A stretch of 64,000 nucleotides of DNA from contig NZ_FNFE01000003.1 of the NCBI RefSeq assembly GCF_900100335.1, positions 372,001 to 436,000 on the forward strand, read 5' to 3'. Both the position numbers and the translations under genes were made by a program. Source of the DNA: Natronorubrum texcoconense (GTDB taxonomy: Archaea > Halobacteriota > Halobacteria > Halobacteriales > Natrialbaceae). Under the pieces are notes generated by a model. That model saw nothing but the letters and a program-made list of their open reading frames with translations, did no database searches and was not told the origin of the DNA. Positions 43,999 to 53,619 of the stretch are shown here, piece after piece. Each line of letters begins with the position of its first letter. Position 1 is the stretch's first letter.

Positions 43999-44442
43999 TC
44001 AGTTCGAGGTCCCCATCGCGTCCGCCAGCTTCGTCCCGCAGGACCGGCAGTATCGAGAGCCTTCGGCGACGACCGCGTCACACTCCGGACAGGGCATCTT
44101 GTCTCCATCACCCGCTTCCCGATCCACTCGAGTCTCGAGATCCTCGCCGCAGGAACGGCAGTACGCCGCGTCGACCGAGACGTCCGCCCCGCAGGCCGGA
44201 CAGCCGGTCGTCTCCTCCCAGAGCACCTGTCGCCTCGAGTTCGAGACGTAGTTGTACGCCCCCCAGAGGATGTTCCCGATCCCCATCGTCCACCAGACGG
44301 TCAGTATCGCGACGAGGATGTGTGAGCCGACCGAGCCGAACTCCCGATCGACCATCACGACGCGATCACGGTCCTCGTCCTCGATCTTCCAGCCTTGGGC
44401 CACGAGATCGTCTATCTGGCGCTGTAACCGACTGCTTCTCAT
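43999..44442 (-). CDS. Membrane protein with two C-terminal zinc ribbons
   Basis: 147 residues from ATG 44442. N-terminal SHOCT-like helix (LQRQIDDLVAQGWKIEDEDR), then two closely spaced hydrophobic stretches (ILVAILTVWWTMGIGNILWG) and a double zinc ribbon: CPACG/CRSCG and CPECD/CRSCG. Membrane-tethered zinc-ribbon proteins of this kind are common in haloarchaea. Function unknown. Confidence 0.7.
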   Translation of the reverse strand: MRSSRLQRQIDDLVAQGWKIEDEDRDRVVMVDREFGSVGSHILVAILTVWWTMGIGNILWGAYNYVSNSRRQVLWEETTGCPACGADVSVDAAYCRSCGEDLETRVDREAGDGDKMPCPECDAVVAEGSRYCRSCGTKLADAMGTSN

Positions 44443-44580
44443 GGTAGACAAGAAGTCTCGAACGAACAAAAGCCTATCAGCGCGGGCGGGACAGCACAAA
44501 AGCGGTGTGCCGTTACTCGTCCGGGACCGACAGACGATCAATAGGTCCGTTTATTTGGTTACAGCGGATCGTCAGTATCC

Positions 44581-45102
44581 ATGATAGACACGATACAACC
44601 CGTCTTAGCCAGGCTACTGGTCGCACAGACGGATCCGGGAATCGGCATCGAAATCGGGGCGACCGACGGCCTCCTCGGCGGCGCCGTCAGCGCCTTCCTG
44701 ACGACGCTGATCGTCGGTGCGATCATGATCGCGGTCGCGCCCGCGTTCACCGAACGCATGATGGCCGACGCGCTCGAGAATCCCGTCGGCTCGTTCGTCT
44801 ACGGCATCCTCTCCATCGTGGGAATCGTCATACTGGCGTTTCTCCTGTTCATCACGCTCGTCGGAATCCTCGTTGCCATCCCGTTATTGCTCGTCGCATA
44901 CCTGCTGTGGGCGATCGGAACCGTCGTCGGCTACCTCGCCATCGCCGACCGACTGGTCGGACGCGAGGACGGCTGGCTGAAGCCGTTACTCGTCGCGGCC
45001 GGATTCAACGGCGCGCTCGCGCTCACCGGGATCGGCGGTCTCGTCTCGCTCTGCGTCGGCGCCGTCGGCTTCGGCGCGGTGCTCCGCGACGTTCTCGACT
45101 GA
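44581..45102 (+). CDS. Polytopic membrane protein
   Basis: 173 residues with about four to five hydrophobic helices, e.g. AFLTTLIVGAIMIAVAPAF, GILSIVGIVILAFLLFITLV, GILVAIPLLLVAYLLWAIG and GGLVSLCVGAVGFGAVL. It resembles the membrane part of bactofilin-type (polymer-forming) proteins but lacks their beta-helix. No catalytic motif visible. Confidence 0.6.
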   Translation: MIDTIQPVLARLLVAQTDPGIGIEIGATDGLLGGAVSAFLTTLIVGAIMIAVAPAFTERMMADALENPVGSFVYGILSIVGIVILAFLLFITLVGILVAIPLLLVAYLLWAIGTVVGYLAIADRLVGREDGWLKPLLVAAGFNGALALTGIGGLVSLCVGAVGFGAVLRDVLD

Positions 45103-45131
45103 GTCACCATCTCCGCAACTCAGCGCCCGAC

Positions 45132-45443
45132 TCAGGCTCGAGTCCACCACGGCAGGTACTCCAGGCATCGATCCAGCAACGACGGCGACTCGTGACGGAC
45201 CCGGAGCGTTGTTCCCTCGGTTTCGTAGGTCAGTTCGGTCGCGGGGAACCGTTCGCCGTCGGGTAACTCGACGTACTGGTCGCCCGCCGGAACCGTCCCG
45301 CCGCTGCTCGCGCCGAACAGCGTCCGCGGCCGACCCGTCGGTGCCGAGACCGGACCGTCGTACTCCAGGATGTACACCGGAACCCCGTCGTCGGTCGTCT
45401 TCTCCCAGTCGATCAACTCGGTGTGCTCGTCCGTTCCGATCAT
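45132..45443 (-). CDS. Small uncharacterised protein
   Basis: 103 residues, acidic, with alternating beta-strand pattern (GVPVYILEYDGPVSAPTGRP; DQYVELPDGERFPATELTYE; TTLRVRHESPSLLDRCLEYL). No recognised family. Convergent with the preceding membrane gene. Function unknown. Confidence 0.45.
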   Translation of the reverse strand: MIGTDEHTELIDWEKTTDDGVPVYILEYDGPVSAPTGRPRTLFGASSGGTVPAGDQYVELPDGERFPATELTYETEGTTLRVRHESPSLLDRCLEYLPWWTRA

Positions 45444-45584
45444 GTGTCTCTCGTACTCTCTCGGCGATCCGCGTTCGGGCCGCGGCGGTTCGTAGCGCGA
45501 TTCTGCACTCCCGAGAAACGAGTTTCGGTATCGACATGAATCTACTGCTCGGTGCGAGCCGAACCGCTCCGACAGCAGCAGACC

Positions 45585-46934
45585 TCAGCCGAGATCAACG
45601 GGATCGACCTTCAGATACTCCCGAAGGACGACCGTTGCGTACGACCCCTTCGGCAGCGCAAAGGAGAGCGTGAGCGGGTCGGTATCGACCTCGAGATCCG
45701 TTCGAACCAGCATCGCTCGCCGGGTGCCGGTCGAGTGGAACTCGCCGGGGAGGTCGAAGTCGTCGGGCGCGAGGTCGAGGTCGTCGAGCACCGCTCGTTC
45801 GATCTCGCCCTGCTCGCCGTCGGCGAGTTCGGTTTCCGTGCCCACCAGCGGCGCGGTGACGAACGCCCGGCCGCGTTCGCAGTGGCGCGTCACGGACCGA
45901 ACGCGGCGCTCGTCGACCCGCTGGAGACGGTCAGTGTCGGGCAACTCGAGTCCCGCGGGCGCGTCGGTGTCTGCGAAGCAGACCACGTCGCCCTCGACGG
46001 GTTCATCGAACGGGAGGCCGCGCTCGAGGCGCTCGGAGAGCATCAGGTTGAACGCGTACGACTGAGCGGCGTGGACGAACAGCCGCTGGAGGTTCGAGGG
46101 GACGCGCTCGAGAGCCGCCCGAAAGTCCTCGGGACCCGGCTCGCCGTCGCAGTCGACGACCCCGTGGAGCATCGAGCGCTCGTAGCGCAGGCGGTTGGGA
46201 AATCGCTCGAGGGCCTCCTGCCAGTCGCGGGTCTCCTGGACGAACGCGCGAGCGTCCTGTGTCCCCTCCGGCTCCTCGTCCGTCGGATTTCCGAGGTAGG
46301 CCATCACGGCCCCCTCCCAGCTTCCGCGGGCGATCTCGAGGCCCACTTTGTGCGTCACCGGTCGTCGGCTGCCGAAGCGCTGCTGGCCGAAGAAGTTGGG
46401 GATCCCAATCGACACGCCCGCAGCGTCGGGGGACTCGAGCCCGCCGAACGCGTGCAGTTCGTCCGTAATCTCGCTCGCGTTCTCGGGTCGGTCGGGCTCG
46501 CTGACGACGAGTTCGAACGCGTTGCCCGCGAGGTCGCCGAACTCGAGGGACCGGCCCGCCCGTCCGACTACCTCCACCTCCGCACCGTCGACGTCCGGCA
46601 GGTCTTCGGGATCGGCGCCGTAGACCGAAAACAGCTGCGTCGTCACCGCGTACTTGTCCTTCGTGCCGGCCCAGTTGACCCGCTCTCGAGACATCTCGAG
46701 CGCGTTGGAGAGCCGCGAGGCGAAGTCGTTCGTGTCCCAGCCCGACAGCGTCACCCGAAAGACGAGGTGGGGGTAGGCGTCCGTGGGCGCGTCGACCGGC
46801 TCGGTCGCGAATCGCTCGAGTTCCCGAACCCGAAAGTGGTCGTCGTCCTCGCGGAGGTGGCCGCCGACGCCGTCGGCGTCGCTGACGTAGTGGTCCATTC
46901 CGACGGCCTGCTCTGTGGGGTGTGCCGGACGCAT
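45585..46934 (-). CDS. truD: tRNA pseudouridine(13) synthase TruD
   Basis: 449 residues from ATG 46934; the frame stays open upstream but [20 protein letters not shown] is the natural N-terminus. Catalytic Asp93 in [14 protein letters not shown]. Further TruD motifs: [28 protein letters not shown] and [18 protein letters not shown] near the end. The archaeal TruD has a larger insertion (about 200-300) than the bacterial one. It is about 1.4 kb from pth2, on the same strand. Confidence 0.93.
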   Translation of the reverse strand: MRPAHPTEQAVGMDHYVSDADGVGGHLREDDDHFRVRELERFATEPVDAPTDAYPHLVFRVTLSGWDTNDFASRLSNALEMSRERVNWAGTKDKYAVTTQLFSVYGADPEDLPDVDGAEVEVVGRAGRSLEFGDLAGNAFELVVSEPDRPENASEITDELHAFGGLESPDAAGVSIGIPNFFGQQRFGSRRPVTHKVGLEIARGSWEGAVMAYLGNPTDEEPEGTQDARAFVQETRDWQEALERFPNRLRYERSMLHGVVDCDGEPGPEDFRAALERVPSNLQRLFVHAAQSYAFNLMLSERLERGLPFDEPVEGDVVCFADTDAPAGLELPDTDRLQRVDERRVRSVTRHCERGRAFVTAPLVGTETELADGEQGEIERAVLDDLDLAPDDFDLPGEFHSTGTRRAMLVRTDLEVDTDPLTLSFALPKGSYATVVLREYLKVDPVDLG

Positions 46935-47085
46935 GCTGATTGGCGACGTTTCGGCGGCCGGAGGTAAATCGGTTCGTTCTCGAGGTGACGCCGATGCGAA
47001 GGAGGCGGACAACGAATTCCCGGCAGGCACTCGCATGTATAGGACTGATTGTGATTCCGGCTGTCTGTTCAATCGGTCGAGAACA

Positions 47086-47325
47086 ATGTGTGCGACATTC
47101 ACGAGCGACGACGAAGGCAAGCGCGTCGTCAACGAAAACGGCGACGCGATCGGAATCGTCGAACACGTCGAAGCGGGGGACGTCTACGTCGATCCCGATC
47201 CGGGCATCACGGACAGCATCAAATCGAAGCTCGGCTGGGGGCGCGCGGACGAGGAGACCTACGCACTCGACGAAAGCAACGTCGAGGCGGTCACGGACGA
47301 CGAGATCCGGATACGCCGGCTCTAA
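47086..47325 (+). CDS. PRC-barrel-like small protein
   Basis: 79 residues from ATG 47086 ([11 protein letters not shown]). [20 protein letters not shown] followed by [20 protein letters not shown] and [20 protein letters not shown] is PRC-barrel-like (KxVVxxxGxxIGxV...), a fold used for anchoring or RNA processing. It is divergent from truD. Function unknown. Confidence 0.7.
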   Translation: MCATFTSDDEGKRVVNENGDAIGIVEHVEAGDVYVDPDPGITDSIKSKLGWGRADEETYALDESNVEAVTDDEIRIRRL

Positions 47326-47480
47326 TCACCGGAATCGTCCCGTTCGCCTTGCTGCCTATCTAATCGTCCACTACGACGAATCATCGCAGCCATTCTCCAC
47401 GACGGCGGCCATGAATCGACCCCGGCCGGTGAGCGTATGCAGGCTGTTTCGGTTTGTCCGCCGAGTCTGAACAGTAAACC

Positions 47481-47642
47481 ATGACATTCCAGCTGCCGAC
47501 CACGTGTCCGATCTGCCAGGAGACGCTGGCTCCCGACCGCAGTCTCGACGATCATCTCGTCGGGAATCACACGCACCGCGAGGTCGTGAGCCACTTCGTT
47601 TCGGAGTACGACCTCACCGGCGAGCGGTCCGTCGCTGACTGA
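47481..47642 (+). CDS. 53-residue zinc-finger-like protein
   Basis: MTFQLPTTCPICQETLAPDR continues SLDDHLVGNHTHREVV. C9 and C12 followed by H25 and H30 (or H32) give a C2H2-like zinc-binding pattern. The short frame ends at TGA 47640-47642 and codon use matches the region. No clear TATA box was seen upstream. Function unknown. Confidence 0.55.
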   Translation: MTFQLPTTCPICQETLAPDRSLDDHLVGNHTHREVVSHFVSEYDLTGERSVAD

Positions 47643-47757
47643 CCAGTCTCTCGCGAGAGACGACGCCCGTTCGCGACGTCTCGGCCGCCGCGTCCGTTCG
47701 CTCGACTGTCACTCCCGAAACCGAACTCGTTTTCGACAGGTCGATCGAACGATACGT

Positions 47758-48000
47758 ATGGACGTAAAAGACGTCCGACAGGCGCTCGCGCTGACGGTCG
47801 GACTCGCCGTCGGCATCGGTCTCGTTTCGCTCGTGTCGGGTGGCGGTCTCAGACCGGGGTTCGTAGTCGCCACGCTGCTCGTTTTCCCCGTCGTGCTCGC
47901 GCTGTCGACTCTCGACGGCCCGCTCGAGGCGCGGACAGCCCGCGTGGGTGCCGTCGTCCTGTCGGTAGGACTGCTCGGGGCAGCGCGGTGGCTGTACTGA
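47758..48000 (+). CDS. Small three-helix membrane protein
   Basis: 80 residues, mostly hydrophobic: LALTVGLAVGIGLVSLVSG, GFVVATLLVFPVVLALSTL and VGAVVLSVGLLGAARWLY. Starts at ATG 47758. No domain recognised. Confidence 0.55.
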   Translation: MDVKDVRQALALTVGLAVGIGLVSLVSGGGLRPGFVVATLLVFPVVLALSTLDGPLEARTARVGAVVLSVGLLGAARWLY

Positions 48001-48024
48001 TCGCCATGGCCTCGGCGTACGCGA

Positions 48025-48290
48025 TCAGGCGTCGCTGCTGAGATCCGCGTCGACGCGGACCGCCGAGTCGGTGACCGTCTCGCTGTTGTCAGTCGAAATC
48101 GAGGACCATCCTTGGGTTCGACGGTTCGGCTGTCCCCCCTCCTCGACGGTGCCGTCGTCGTCCCACACCACCGGGTCGGCCCGAGCAGGCTGAACGTGCA
48201 GTTGAACGTCGTCGCCGCCGAATTCGTCGCCGCCCTCGTGGGTGACGGTCAGGCTCCGTCCGAGCCATCCGCTTCGTCGAGACAGTCCTC
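48025..48290 (-). pseudogene. Possible type IV pilin-like C-terminal remnant
   Basis: Read on the minus strand up to a TGA at 48025-48027, one frame gives SLTVTHEGGDEFGGDDVQLH and then TQGWSSISTDNSETVTDSAV. Phrases such as LTHxGGD are typical of the C-terminal part of haloarchaeal type IV pilin-like (DUF1628) proteins. No pilin signal or hydrophobic N-terminal helix is present upstream. It may be a decayed pilin gene; the 5' boundary is approximate. Confidence 0.4.
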
Positions 48291-48323
48291 GTGAGGAGAG
48301 CGAGTCGATTCGACGGTCGTCGC

Positions 48324-48662
48324 TCAGAACAGCGACAGCTCGCCGGTCACGGCATCGACCCGGTCGTCCGCCGCCGGGCCGACGGCCAGCGTGGTGACGG
48401 TGCCGGGCTCGAGTTGGGTGTGGCCCGCATCCCGAACGACCGCGTTCGGAATCCCCTCGCTGTCAGCGATGGCCGAGAGTTCGTGCAGTTGGCGTTCGCT
48501 CTCGCCTTTGAGGACGACCTTCTTCTGGCCACCCTGTTTCCACTGACTCCGGAGCTGGTCGTCCGCTTTCTCGTAGGCCGACAGGGACGCGTGAGCGACC
48601 TGTGCGGCGAGCTTTCCCTGTCCCATGCCGATATCCGTGCGGGCGACGATGGCTTGTTTCAT
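48324..48662 (-). CDS. pth2: Peptidyl-tRNA hydrolase (Pth2)
   Basis: 112 residues. [33 protein letters not shown] and [20 protein letters not shown] match archaeal Pth2, with C-terminal [20 protein letters not shown] and [18 protein letters not shown]. It releases peptides stuck on tRNA. A CTATAGG element at 48688-48694 lies 26-32 nt upstream. Confidence 0.95.
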   Translation of the reverse strand: MKQAIVARTDIGMGQGKLAAQVAHASLSAYEKADDQLRSQWKQGGQKKVVLKGESERQLHELSAIADSEGIPNAVVRDAGHTQLEPGTVTTLAVGPAADDRVDAVTGELSLF

Positions 48663-48753
48663 GGCTCTACTGAGTGTGTCAACCCCTATAGCCGCAGCGA
48701 AACCAGCAGCGCGGATCCGAACGATTTTGGTGAACTAGTTTGTGAGCTGAAAT

Positions 48754-49320
48754 ATGGCGACGACACCGCTCGTCGATCCCGACGGGTACTTCACTCGCGT
48801 GGACGCCGGCTCCCTTCCGCGTGCGATCGGCCTCGTGCTCGTCTACTGGGTCGGCTCGCTCGCCGTCGGACTCCTCTGGCGAGCCACGGCTGAGATCGAA
48901 GTCGAGCCCGTGACGCTACTGTATCTGCTCCAGACGCTCGAGGCGACGCTCCTCTACTGGGTTATCCCGACGGTGCTGCTGTACGGAGTCGGCTACGCAC
49001 TCGGTGCCGGACTCGAGCCGGCCGACACCTTGGCGCTCGCGGCGTGGGGGCTCGTCCCCATGCTGGTCGGAGAGGCGGTTTCGAACCTGCTCCTCTATGC
49101 GCTTTCGGCGCTCGAGATCGATCCGACTATCGTTCCGCTCGAACCCGATACCTTGGTGTTCGTCCCGCTCACGCTACTCGCCTGCGGCTGGGCCGCCGTC
49201 ATCTGGCGAGGCGGACTCCAGTCCGGGTTCGGCCTCGAGCGTTCGACCGCGACGTCGACGGCGCTGCTCACGGCCGGGATCTGTGCGGGGCTGTTGCTGC
49301 TTCCAGTGGCGCTCACGTAA
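48754..49320 (+). CDS. Yip1-like membrane protein
   Basis: 188 residues. After MATTPLVDPDGYFTRVD, a phrase shared by haloarchaeal Yip1-domain proteins, come five membrane helices (RAIGLVLVYWVGSLAVGLLW; YWVIPTVLLYGVGYALGAGL; WGLVPMLVGEAVSNLLLYAL; LVFVPLTLLACGWAAVIWRG; LLTAGICAGLLLLPVALT). Function unknown. Confidence 0.65.
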   Translation: MATTPLVDPDGYFTRVDAGSLPRAIGLVLVYWVGSLAVGLLWRATAEIEVEPVTLLYLLQTLEATLLYWVIPTVLLYGVGYALGAGLEPADTLALAAWGLVPMLVGEAVSNLLLYALSALEIDPTIVPLEPDTLVFVPLTLLACGWAAVIWRGGLQSGFGLERSTATSTALLTAGICAGLLLLPVALT

Positions 49321-49378
49321 CGCCGATTAGCACCGGAGTACCGTCTCTTCGACGACAGACTGCTGTGTTCGTCGACCG

Positions 49379-50194
49379 TCAGTGAACGATCTCGTCGTCG
49401 AGACCGAGCGCTCGTTCGGTTCGCCTCGCCTCCGGCCCCGCTTCGACGAGCGCCGGCTCGGTGGCCGGCTCCGAAAACCGGTCTGGATCGGGCTCGACGC
49501 GTTCGACCACCGTCGAGAAGACCGACCCGCGTCGACCCTCGGCCGAGACGATTCCGCCGTACTTCCGTTCTTCGAAGCGTGTCTCGTCCGGATCGGGGAA
49601 CTCCTCGCGAAACATCGTTGCGGCCTCTCTGACGTAGTCCGCCGCCTGTCGCTGTGAGTACTGGCTCTCCTCGTGATACGTCTCGACGTAGTCGTCGGCT
49701 AGCTCTTCCGAAGCGTGTTCCGGCGACTCGTAGTAGATCGCTTCCGGATTACTGGTGCCGCTGGCGAAGCGAATGTTCACCGTAAAGCAGTCGGGATAGC
49801 GCACGAGCAGCGGGGCGTACACCATGTCGGTCACGGTGGTTCGCTGTTGAATTCGCCAGGCACCTTCGAAGAAGTACGCGACGATCTCGGCGATTCGGTC
49901 GTCGCGTTCGCCCCGGTAGTACGCCATCGCGACCTCCTCGTAGTCGTCGCCCGCGATCCGCCGCAGTCGGCGCTCGAAGCTCTCGGCGGCGTGATCGAGC
50001 TCCGCCTCGTAGGCGGCGAGCAGCGGCACGTCCGGATCCGCGAGCAGGTCCGCCTTCCGCTCTTTAGCCGCTGCGATCGTCATCACGTTCTCGTGAAACA
50101 CTCGCTCGGCGTCCGCGTCGGGAAGCGGTATCCTCACCGCTCGTTGGTGCAACAGCCCTGTATCGCCGTTGAACCGCTCTTGTTGCCCCGCCAT
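49379..50194 (-). CDS. Uncharacterised haloarchaeal protein
   Basis: 271 residues, soluble, acidic. No family I recognise. Notable stretches: VFHENVMTIAAAKERKADLL, LDHAAESFERRLRRIAGDDY, EVAMAYYRGERDDRIAEIVA and ADYVREAATMFREEFPDPDE. Alpha-helical at the start and mixed later (VYAPLLVRYPDCFTVNIRFA). No signal peptide or cysteine cluster. Function not inferable. Confidence 0.6.
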   Translation of the reverse strand: MAGQQERFNGDTGLLHQRAVRIPLPDADAERVFHENVMTIAAAKERKADLLADPDVPLLAAYEAELDHAAESFERRLRRIAGDDYEEVAMAYYRGERDDRIAEIVAYFFEGAWRIQQRTTVTDMVYAPLLVRYPDCFTVNIRFASGTSNPEAIYYESPEHASEELADDYVETYHEESQYSQRQAADYVREAATMFREEFPDPDETRFEERKYGGIVSAEGRRGSVFSTVVERVEPDPDRFSEPATEPALVEAGPEARRTERALGLDDEIVH

Positions 50195-50398
50195 AGAACG
50201 AGTGTTCGGGATCCGTCCTCCTAACCGATTCGGCCCGAACGCAAGAAAATCAGGATATCCATCACGTTTCGCCGTCGTCGGATCGGGTGCGTTGTCTCCG
50301 GACGGAACGATTCGAAGGCGATCGTTCGCCCGTTCGAGACCGCTGCTCGCCGACTCCGCTCCGACAGTATTAGGACCCCGTGTTCGCTCCTACTCGAT

Positions 50399-50998
50399 AT
50401 GATCCTCTCCGACGCGGACATCCTGCAGCGCCTCGAGGACGGCGACCTCGTCGTCGATCCCATAGACGACCTCGACCTCCAGATTCAGCCGGCGAGCGTC
50501 GACCTCCGGCTGGGCAAGGAGTTCCTCGAATTCCAGCGGACGAACATCCCTTGCATCCACCCGAACTCCGAGCAGGAGGTCGACGAGTACGTCACCGAGA
50601 CCGTCGTCGAGGACGGCGACGACTTCATCTTACATCCCGGGGACTTCGTACTGGGGACCACTTACGAGCGCGTCGAGATCCCCGCGGACCTCATCGCCCA
50701 CGTCGAGGGCCGCTCGTCGCTGGGTCGGCTCGCCGTCGTGGTGCACGCGACGGCGGGGCTATGTGATCCCGGCTATCGCGGCCAGATCACGCTCGAGCTA
50801 TCGAATCTCGGCACGGCCCCTGTTGCACTGACACCCGGCATGCGAATCTCGCAGTTGACCTTCACGGAACTGAAGACCGAAGCCGAACGGCCCTACGGCA
50901 GCGACCGCGGCTCGAAGTATCAGGATCAGGACGGCCCGCAGGCCTCCCGGATTCAGAGCGACGACGAGTTCGGCGGAGATCAACTCGAGCGTAAGTAA
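50399..50998 (+). CDS. dcd: dCTP deaminase
   Basis: 199 residues. [20 protein letters not shown], then [55 protein letters not shown] and [18 protein letters not shown] match dCTP deaminases, with the catalytic Glu in ITLEL. It produces dUTP (and possibly dUMP if bifunctional) for thymidylate synthesis. A TATTAGG element lies about 25-32 nt upstream. Confidence 0.92.
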   Translation: MILSDADILQRLEDGDLVVDPIDDLDLQIQPASVDLRLGKEFLEFQRTNIPCIHPNSEQEVDEYVTETVVEDGDDFILHPGDFVLGTTYERVEIPADLIAHVEGRSSLGRLAVVVHATAGLCDPGYRGQITLELSNLGTAPVALTPGMRISQLTFTELKTEAERPYGSDRGSKYQDQDGPQASRIQSDDEFGGDQLERK

Positions 50999-51043
50999 GT
51001 CACGCTATTTCACGCTGGTCGATGGGGTATGAGCCCTGCCAAC

Positions 51044-51787
51044 CTACGTTGAGGGGACAGCCTCAATTTCGTACGCATCACCGAAGAATCGGTAAGTGCC
51101 GTTGAATTCGACACGTTCTGTCTCTCCGCGATCGAAAACGACTTCCTTTCGCTCGAGGATCGCGTTTAAGTGGCCGGTATCACGTAGTCGAACTTCGATC
51201 GCGCCTGGTCCACCGTCGTTTCTGACATCGGCTGCGTACGTCGCCGCGGACAGATCGAACAAGTAGCCCTCGAAATCGACAGGAATTGACGCCCGAAATG
51301 ACACGTCTCGCCGTTCTTCTGCATCGAAATACGACCTCCTGCTGGCCGCTTTCTCCGAGTTGTAGGATCCATCGACGACGACGTTGTCGTAGTCTACGGG
51401 CCCGTCTAGGTCTCTGAGCCAGACCAGAGTTACCTCAATGTCACCCGCGATTCCGGTATTCTGTACGGTGGCTGTATACTCGTCTACTCCATTTCGAAGC
51501 GTCTCGTCGAGATCAACGAGTCGCGGCTGACTCGAGTACACCTCAAGAACGGTCGGATCGACGCCTGAGATCGTATCCGTATCCGCCTCCACTTCCTGCT
51601 CGCTGCTATCGTCCCCGTCGAAACCGGTCGCAAAATCGTCGGCTACGGTCGGCATCTCGCGCTCATCAGGCTCGGCTTCGGACGGCGGCTCGTTGGCTTC
51701 AGACGGCTCTTTTTCTGTCCCAATACAGCCCGAGAGAAGCGTTGCCGATCCAATTGTCGCCAGCAACCACCGTCGGTCACACGTCAT
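51044..51787 (-). CDS. Uncharacterised lipoprotein
   Basis: 247 residues. Signal/lipobox RRWLLATIGSATLLSGC (Cys21). An acidic linker follows (SEANEPPSEAEPDEREM). The mature domain has beta-strand patterns similar to immunoglobulin-like (CARDB-type) folds: VDEYTATVQNTGIAGDIEVT, RDVSFRASIPVDFEGYLFDL, IEVRLRDTGHLNAILERKEV. Probably a cell-surface protein. Function unknown. Confidence 0.65.
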   Translation of the reverse strand: MTCDRRWLLATIGSATLLSGCIGTEKEPSEANEPPSEAEPDEREMPTVADDFATGFDGDDSSEQEVEADTDTISGVDPTVLEVYSSQPRLVDLDETLRNGVDEYTATVQNTGIAGDIEVTLVWLRDLDGPVDYDNVVVDGSYNSEKAASRRSYFDAEERRDVSFRASIPVDFEGYLFDLSAATYAADVRNDGGPGAIEVRLRDTGHLNAILERKEVVFDRGETERVEFNGTYRFFGDAYEIEAVPST

Positions 51788-51924
51788 GTCAATTCGAGTA
51801 TGTGCAAGTGAGATAACTCCGTCGATTATCTGTACTCTCTGGCAGAACTACACTACTCGGCTAGACGACGAACTATTTCTCCAATATCGCTAGCCGTTTC
51901 GGCGGACGCCGCGCTCGAGACCCA

Positions 51925-51955
51925 CAAGTTATTTCGACGGCGGCCGTAGCCGCCG
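51925..51955 (+). promoter_or_regulatory. thiR promoter with GC-rich hairpin
   Basis: AGTTATTT-like TATA at about 51927-51934 (25-32 nt before ATG 51959). A perfect 7-bp stem CGGCGGC / GCCGCCG (51938-51944 and 51949-51955, loop CGTA) falls between TATA and start. It could bind a regulator (possibly ThiR itself) or affect translation. Confidence 0.4.
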
Positions 51956-51958
51956 GTA

Positions 51959-52858
51959 ATGCAATTCGTCGAAGAAATCGTCGTCGATGAGTTTCTCCCG
52001 ACGGTTCGGTCGCTCCTGGCCGGGGCACTCCGGGACCGCGGGCTCACTCAGAGCGAGGTCGCCGACGTCCTCGGGATCAGCCAGAGCGCCGTCTCGAAGT
52101 ACGCCCACGGCGACGTCGCGACCAACGACCGAATCGCCGACGACGAGCGCGTCGAGGCCCTCGTCGACGAACTCGCCGACGGATTGGCAGCGGGTGACAC
52201 CACCCCGGTACAGGCCTTGATCGAGATCGAAGTCCTCGTCCGAGAGCTAGAGACCGGCGGCGACCTGCTGGCACAACTCCACGAGGACACCGTCCCCGAA
52301 CTCGCCGACCACGGCTCGAGTTTCCGCGTCCACGACCCCGAGAGCGATCTGCGAACGAGCGAGCGCGTGCTCTCCTCGCTCCGGCGCGGGCTGCGCATCC
52401 TCGAGAACGCCAGCGGCTTCGCGACGTTGATCCCCGCGGTCGGCTCGAACCTGGTCGCCTGCATTCCCGACGCCGAAGACGTCGACGACGTCGCGGGCGT
52501 CCCGGGCCGCATCTTCGACGTCAAAGGGAAGGCGACGGTACCGTCCGATCCCGAGTTCGGCGTCTCCGAACACGTCGCGTCGGTGTTGCTCGCCGCGCGC
52601 GATCACGGCGCGGACGTTTCGGCGGCGATCAATATCAGATACGACCCGAAGCTGCTCGCCGAACTGACCGAGCGCGGCCACGTGACCGCCGAGTTCGAAG
52701 AGGGAAGCGACATCGTCTCGAGCGTCGGGGCGGCCATCGAGGACGAACCCGAGGCGACGGTGCTCTACCAGACCGGCGCGATGGGGATCGAGCCGCTGAT
52801 CTACGTCCTGGGATCGGACGCGGAATCGGTCGCCGACACGGCCCGGTCACTGATCTGA
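51959..52858 (+). CDS. thiR: Thiamine-responsive regulator ThiR (HTH plus ThiN domain)
   Basis: 299 residues. HTH LTQSEVADVLGISQSAVSKY at about 30-49. The C-terminal half is a ThiN-type domain (thiamine-phosphate synthase fold): LEDASGF-like LENASGFATLIPAVGSNLVA, VPGRIFDVKGKATVPSDPEF, ISA/AAINIRYDPKLLAELTER and LYQTGAMGIEPLIYVLGSD. HTH-ThiN fusions act as archaeal regulators of thiamine genes, sensing thiamine phosphates. Thi4, a likely target, lies at 59063-59992. The methyltransferase gene starts 1 nt after its stop. Confidence 0.88.
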   Translation: MQFVEEIVVDEFLPTVRSLLAGALRDRGLTQSEVADVLGISQSAVSKYAHGDVATNDRIADDERVEALVDELADGLAAGDTTPVQALIEIEVLVRELETGGDLLAQLHEDTVPELADHGSSFRVHDPESDLRTSERVLSSLRRGLRILENASGFATLIPAVGSNLVACIPDAEDVDDVAGVPGRIFDVKGKATVPSDPEFGVSEHVASVLLAARDHGADVSAAINIRYDPKLLAELTERGHVTAEFEEGSDIVSSVGAAIEDEPEATVLYQTGAMGIEPLIYVLGSDAESVADTARSLI

Positions 52859-52859
52859 G

Positions 52860-53555
52860 ATGGCGGACCTCAGATCGAAACTCCCGCGGATGGAGCCGGA
52901 GACCGCACAGGAGTTCTACGGCCGCTGGGCGCGCCTCTACGACGTCATCGCGCGGCGAACGCCCGGCATCCCGGCGCTGCGTCGGCGGGCGGCCGCCGCC
53001 TGTCGACTCGAGCCCGGCGACACCGTCGTCGAAATGGGCTGTGGAACGGGCGCGAACCTGCCGTACCTGCGCGACCGGGTCGGTCCCGAGGGAACCGTCG
53101 TCGGGATCGATTTTACGGGGCCGGTGCTCGAGCGCGCTCGAGACCTGACTGCCGAGTACGACAACGTCCACGTCGTTCGGGCCGACGCGACACAGCCACC
53201 GCTCGACGTCGAAGACGTCGACGCGCTCCTCGCGACGTTCGTCGTCGGGATGCTCGAGGATCCCGCGGGCGCAGTCGACGACTGGTGTGATCTCGTCGGT
53301 CCCGACGGACACGTCGTCCTCGCGAACGCGGCCCGAAGCGACGAGTGGTACGCGCCGCCGGTCAACGCGGTGTTCAAGGCGATCGTCGTCCTCTCGACGC
53401 CGCCGACGACGAAACTACGGTACGAGAACGAGCCGGATCTCCGACTCGACGCGAAGATCGATGCCGCACACAGACGATTGCGGGAGCGATCGGCCGCCAT
53501 CGCCGACGAGACGCACGTCTTCGGCGTCGTGCGGTTGACCGGCGGCCATCTGTGA
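52860..53555 (+). CDS. Class I SAM-dependent methyltransferase
   Basis: 231 residues. Motif I GDTVVEMGCGTGANLPYLRD at about 51-70, then GTVVGIDFTGPVLERARDLT and NVHVVRADATQPPLDVEDVD and the post-II motif LLATFVVGMLEDP. UbiE/phospholipid-methyltransferase-like. It starts 1 nt after the thiR stop, so it is cotranscribed. Substrate unknown; a link to thiamine metabolism is only positional. Confidence 0.85.
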   Translation: MADLRSKLPRMEPETAQEFYGRWARLYDVIARRTPGIPALRRRAAAACRLEPGDTVVEMGCGTGANLPYLRDRVGPEGTVVGIDFTGPVLERARDLTAEYDNVHVVRADATQPPLDVEDVDALLATFVVGMLEDPAGAVDDWCDLVGPDGHVVLANAARSDEWYAPPVNAVFKAIVVLSTPPTTKLRYENEPDLRLDAKIDAAHRRLRERSAAIADETHVFGVVRLTGGHL

Positions 53556-53619
53556 TGGCTGAACGAACGACGGACGACTTGAGTGACAGCTTATCCCACC
53601 AATCAGTGACCGCTGGATA
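53554..53619 (+). other. Short frame cut by the AT-rich islet
   Basis: ATG 53554 overlaps the methyltransferase stop (TGATG) and reads 21 codons (MAERTTDDLSDSLSHQSVTA plus G) to a TAA. Joining the two copies of the flanking direct repeat would instead give an 18-codon frame ending in SDRPLRSLE. Probably not a gene, but it marks the pre-insertion sequence. Confidence 0.3.

Noticed and set aside
45552-46967. Long open frame opposite truD
   Set aside because: truD has the catalytic Asp and family motifs; the opposite frame has no recognisable domain.
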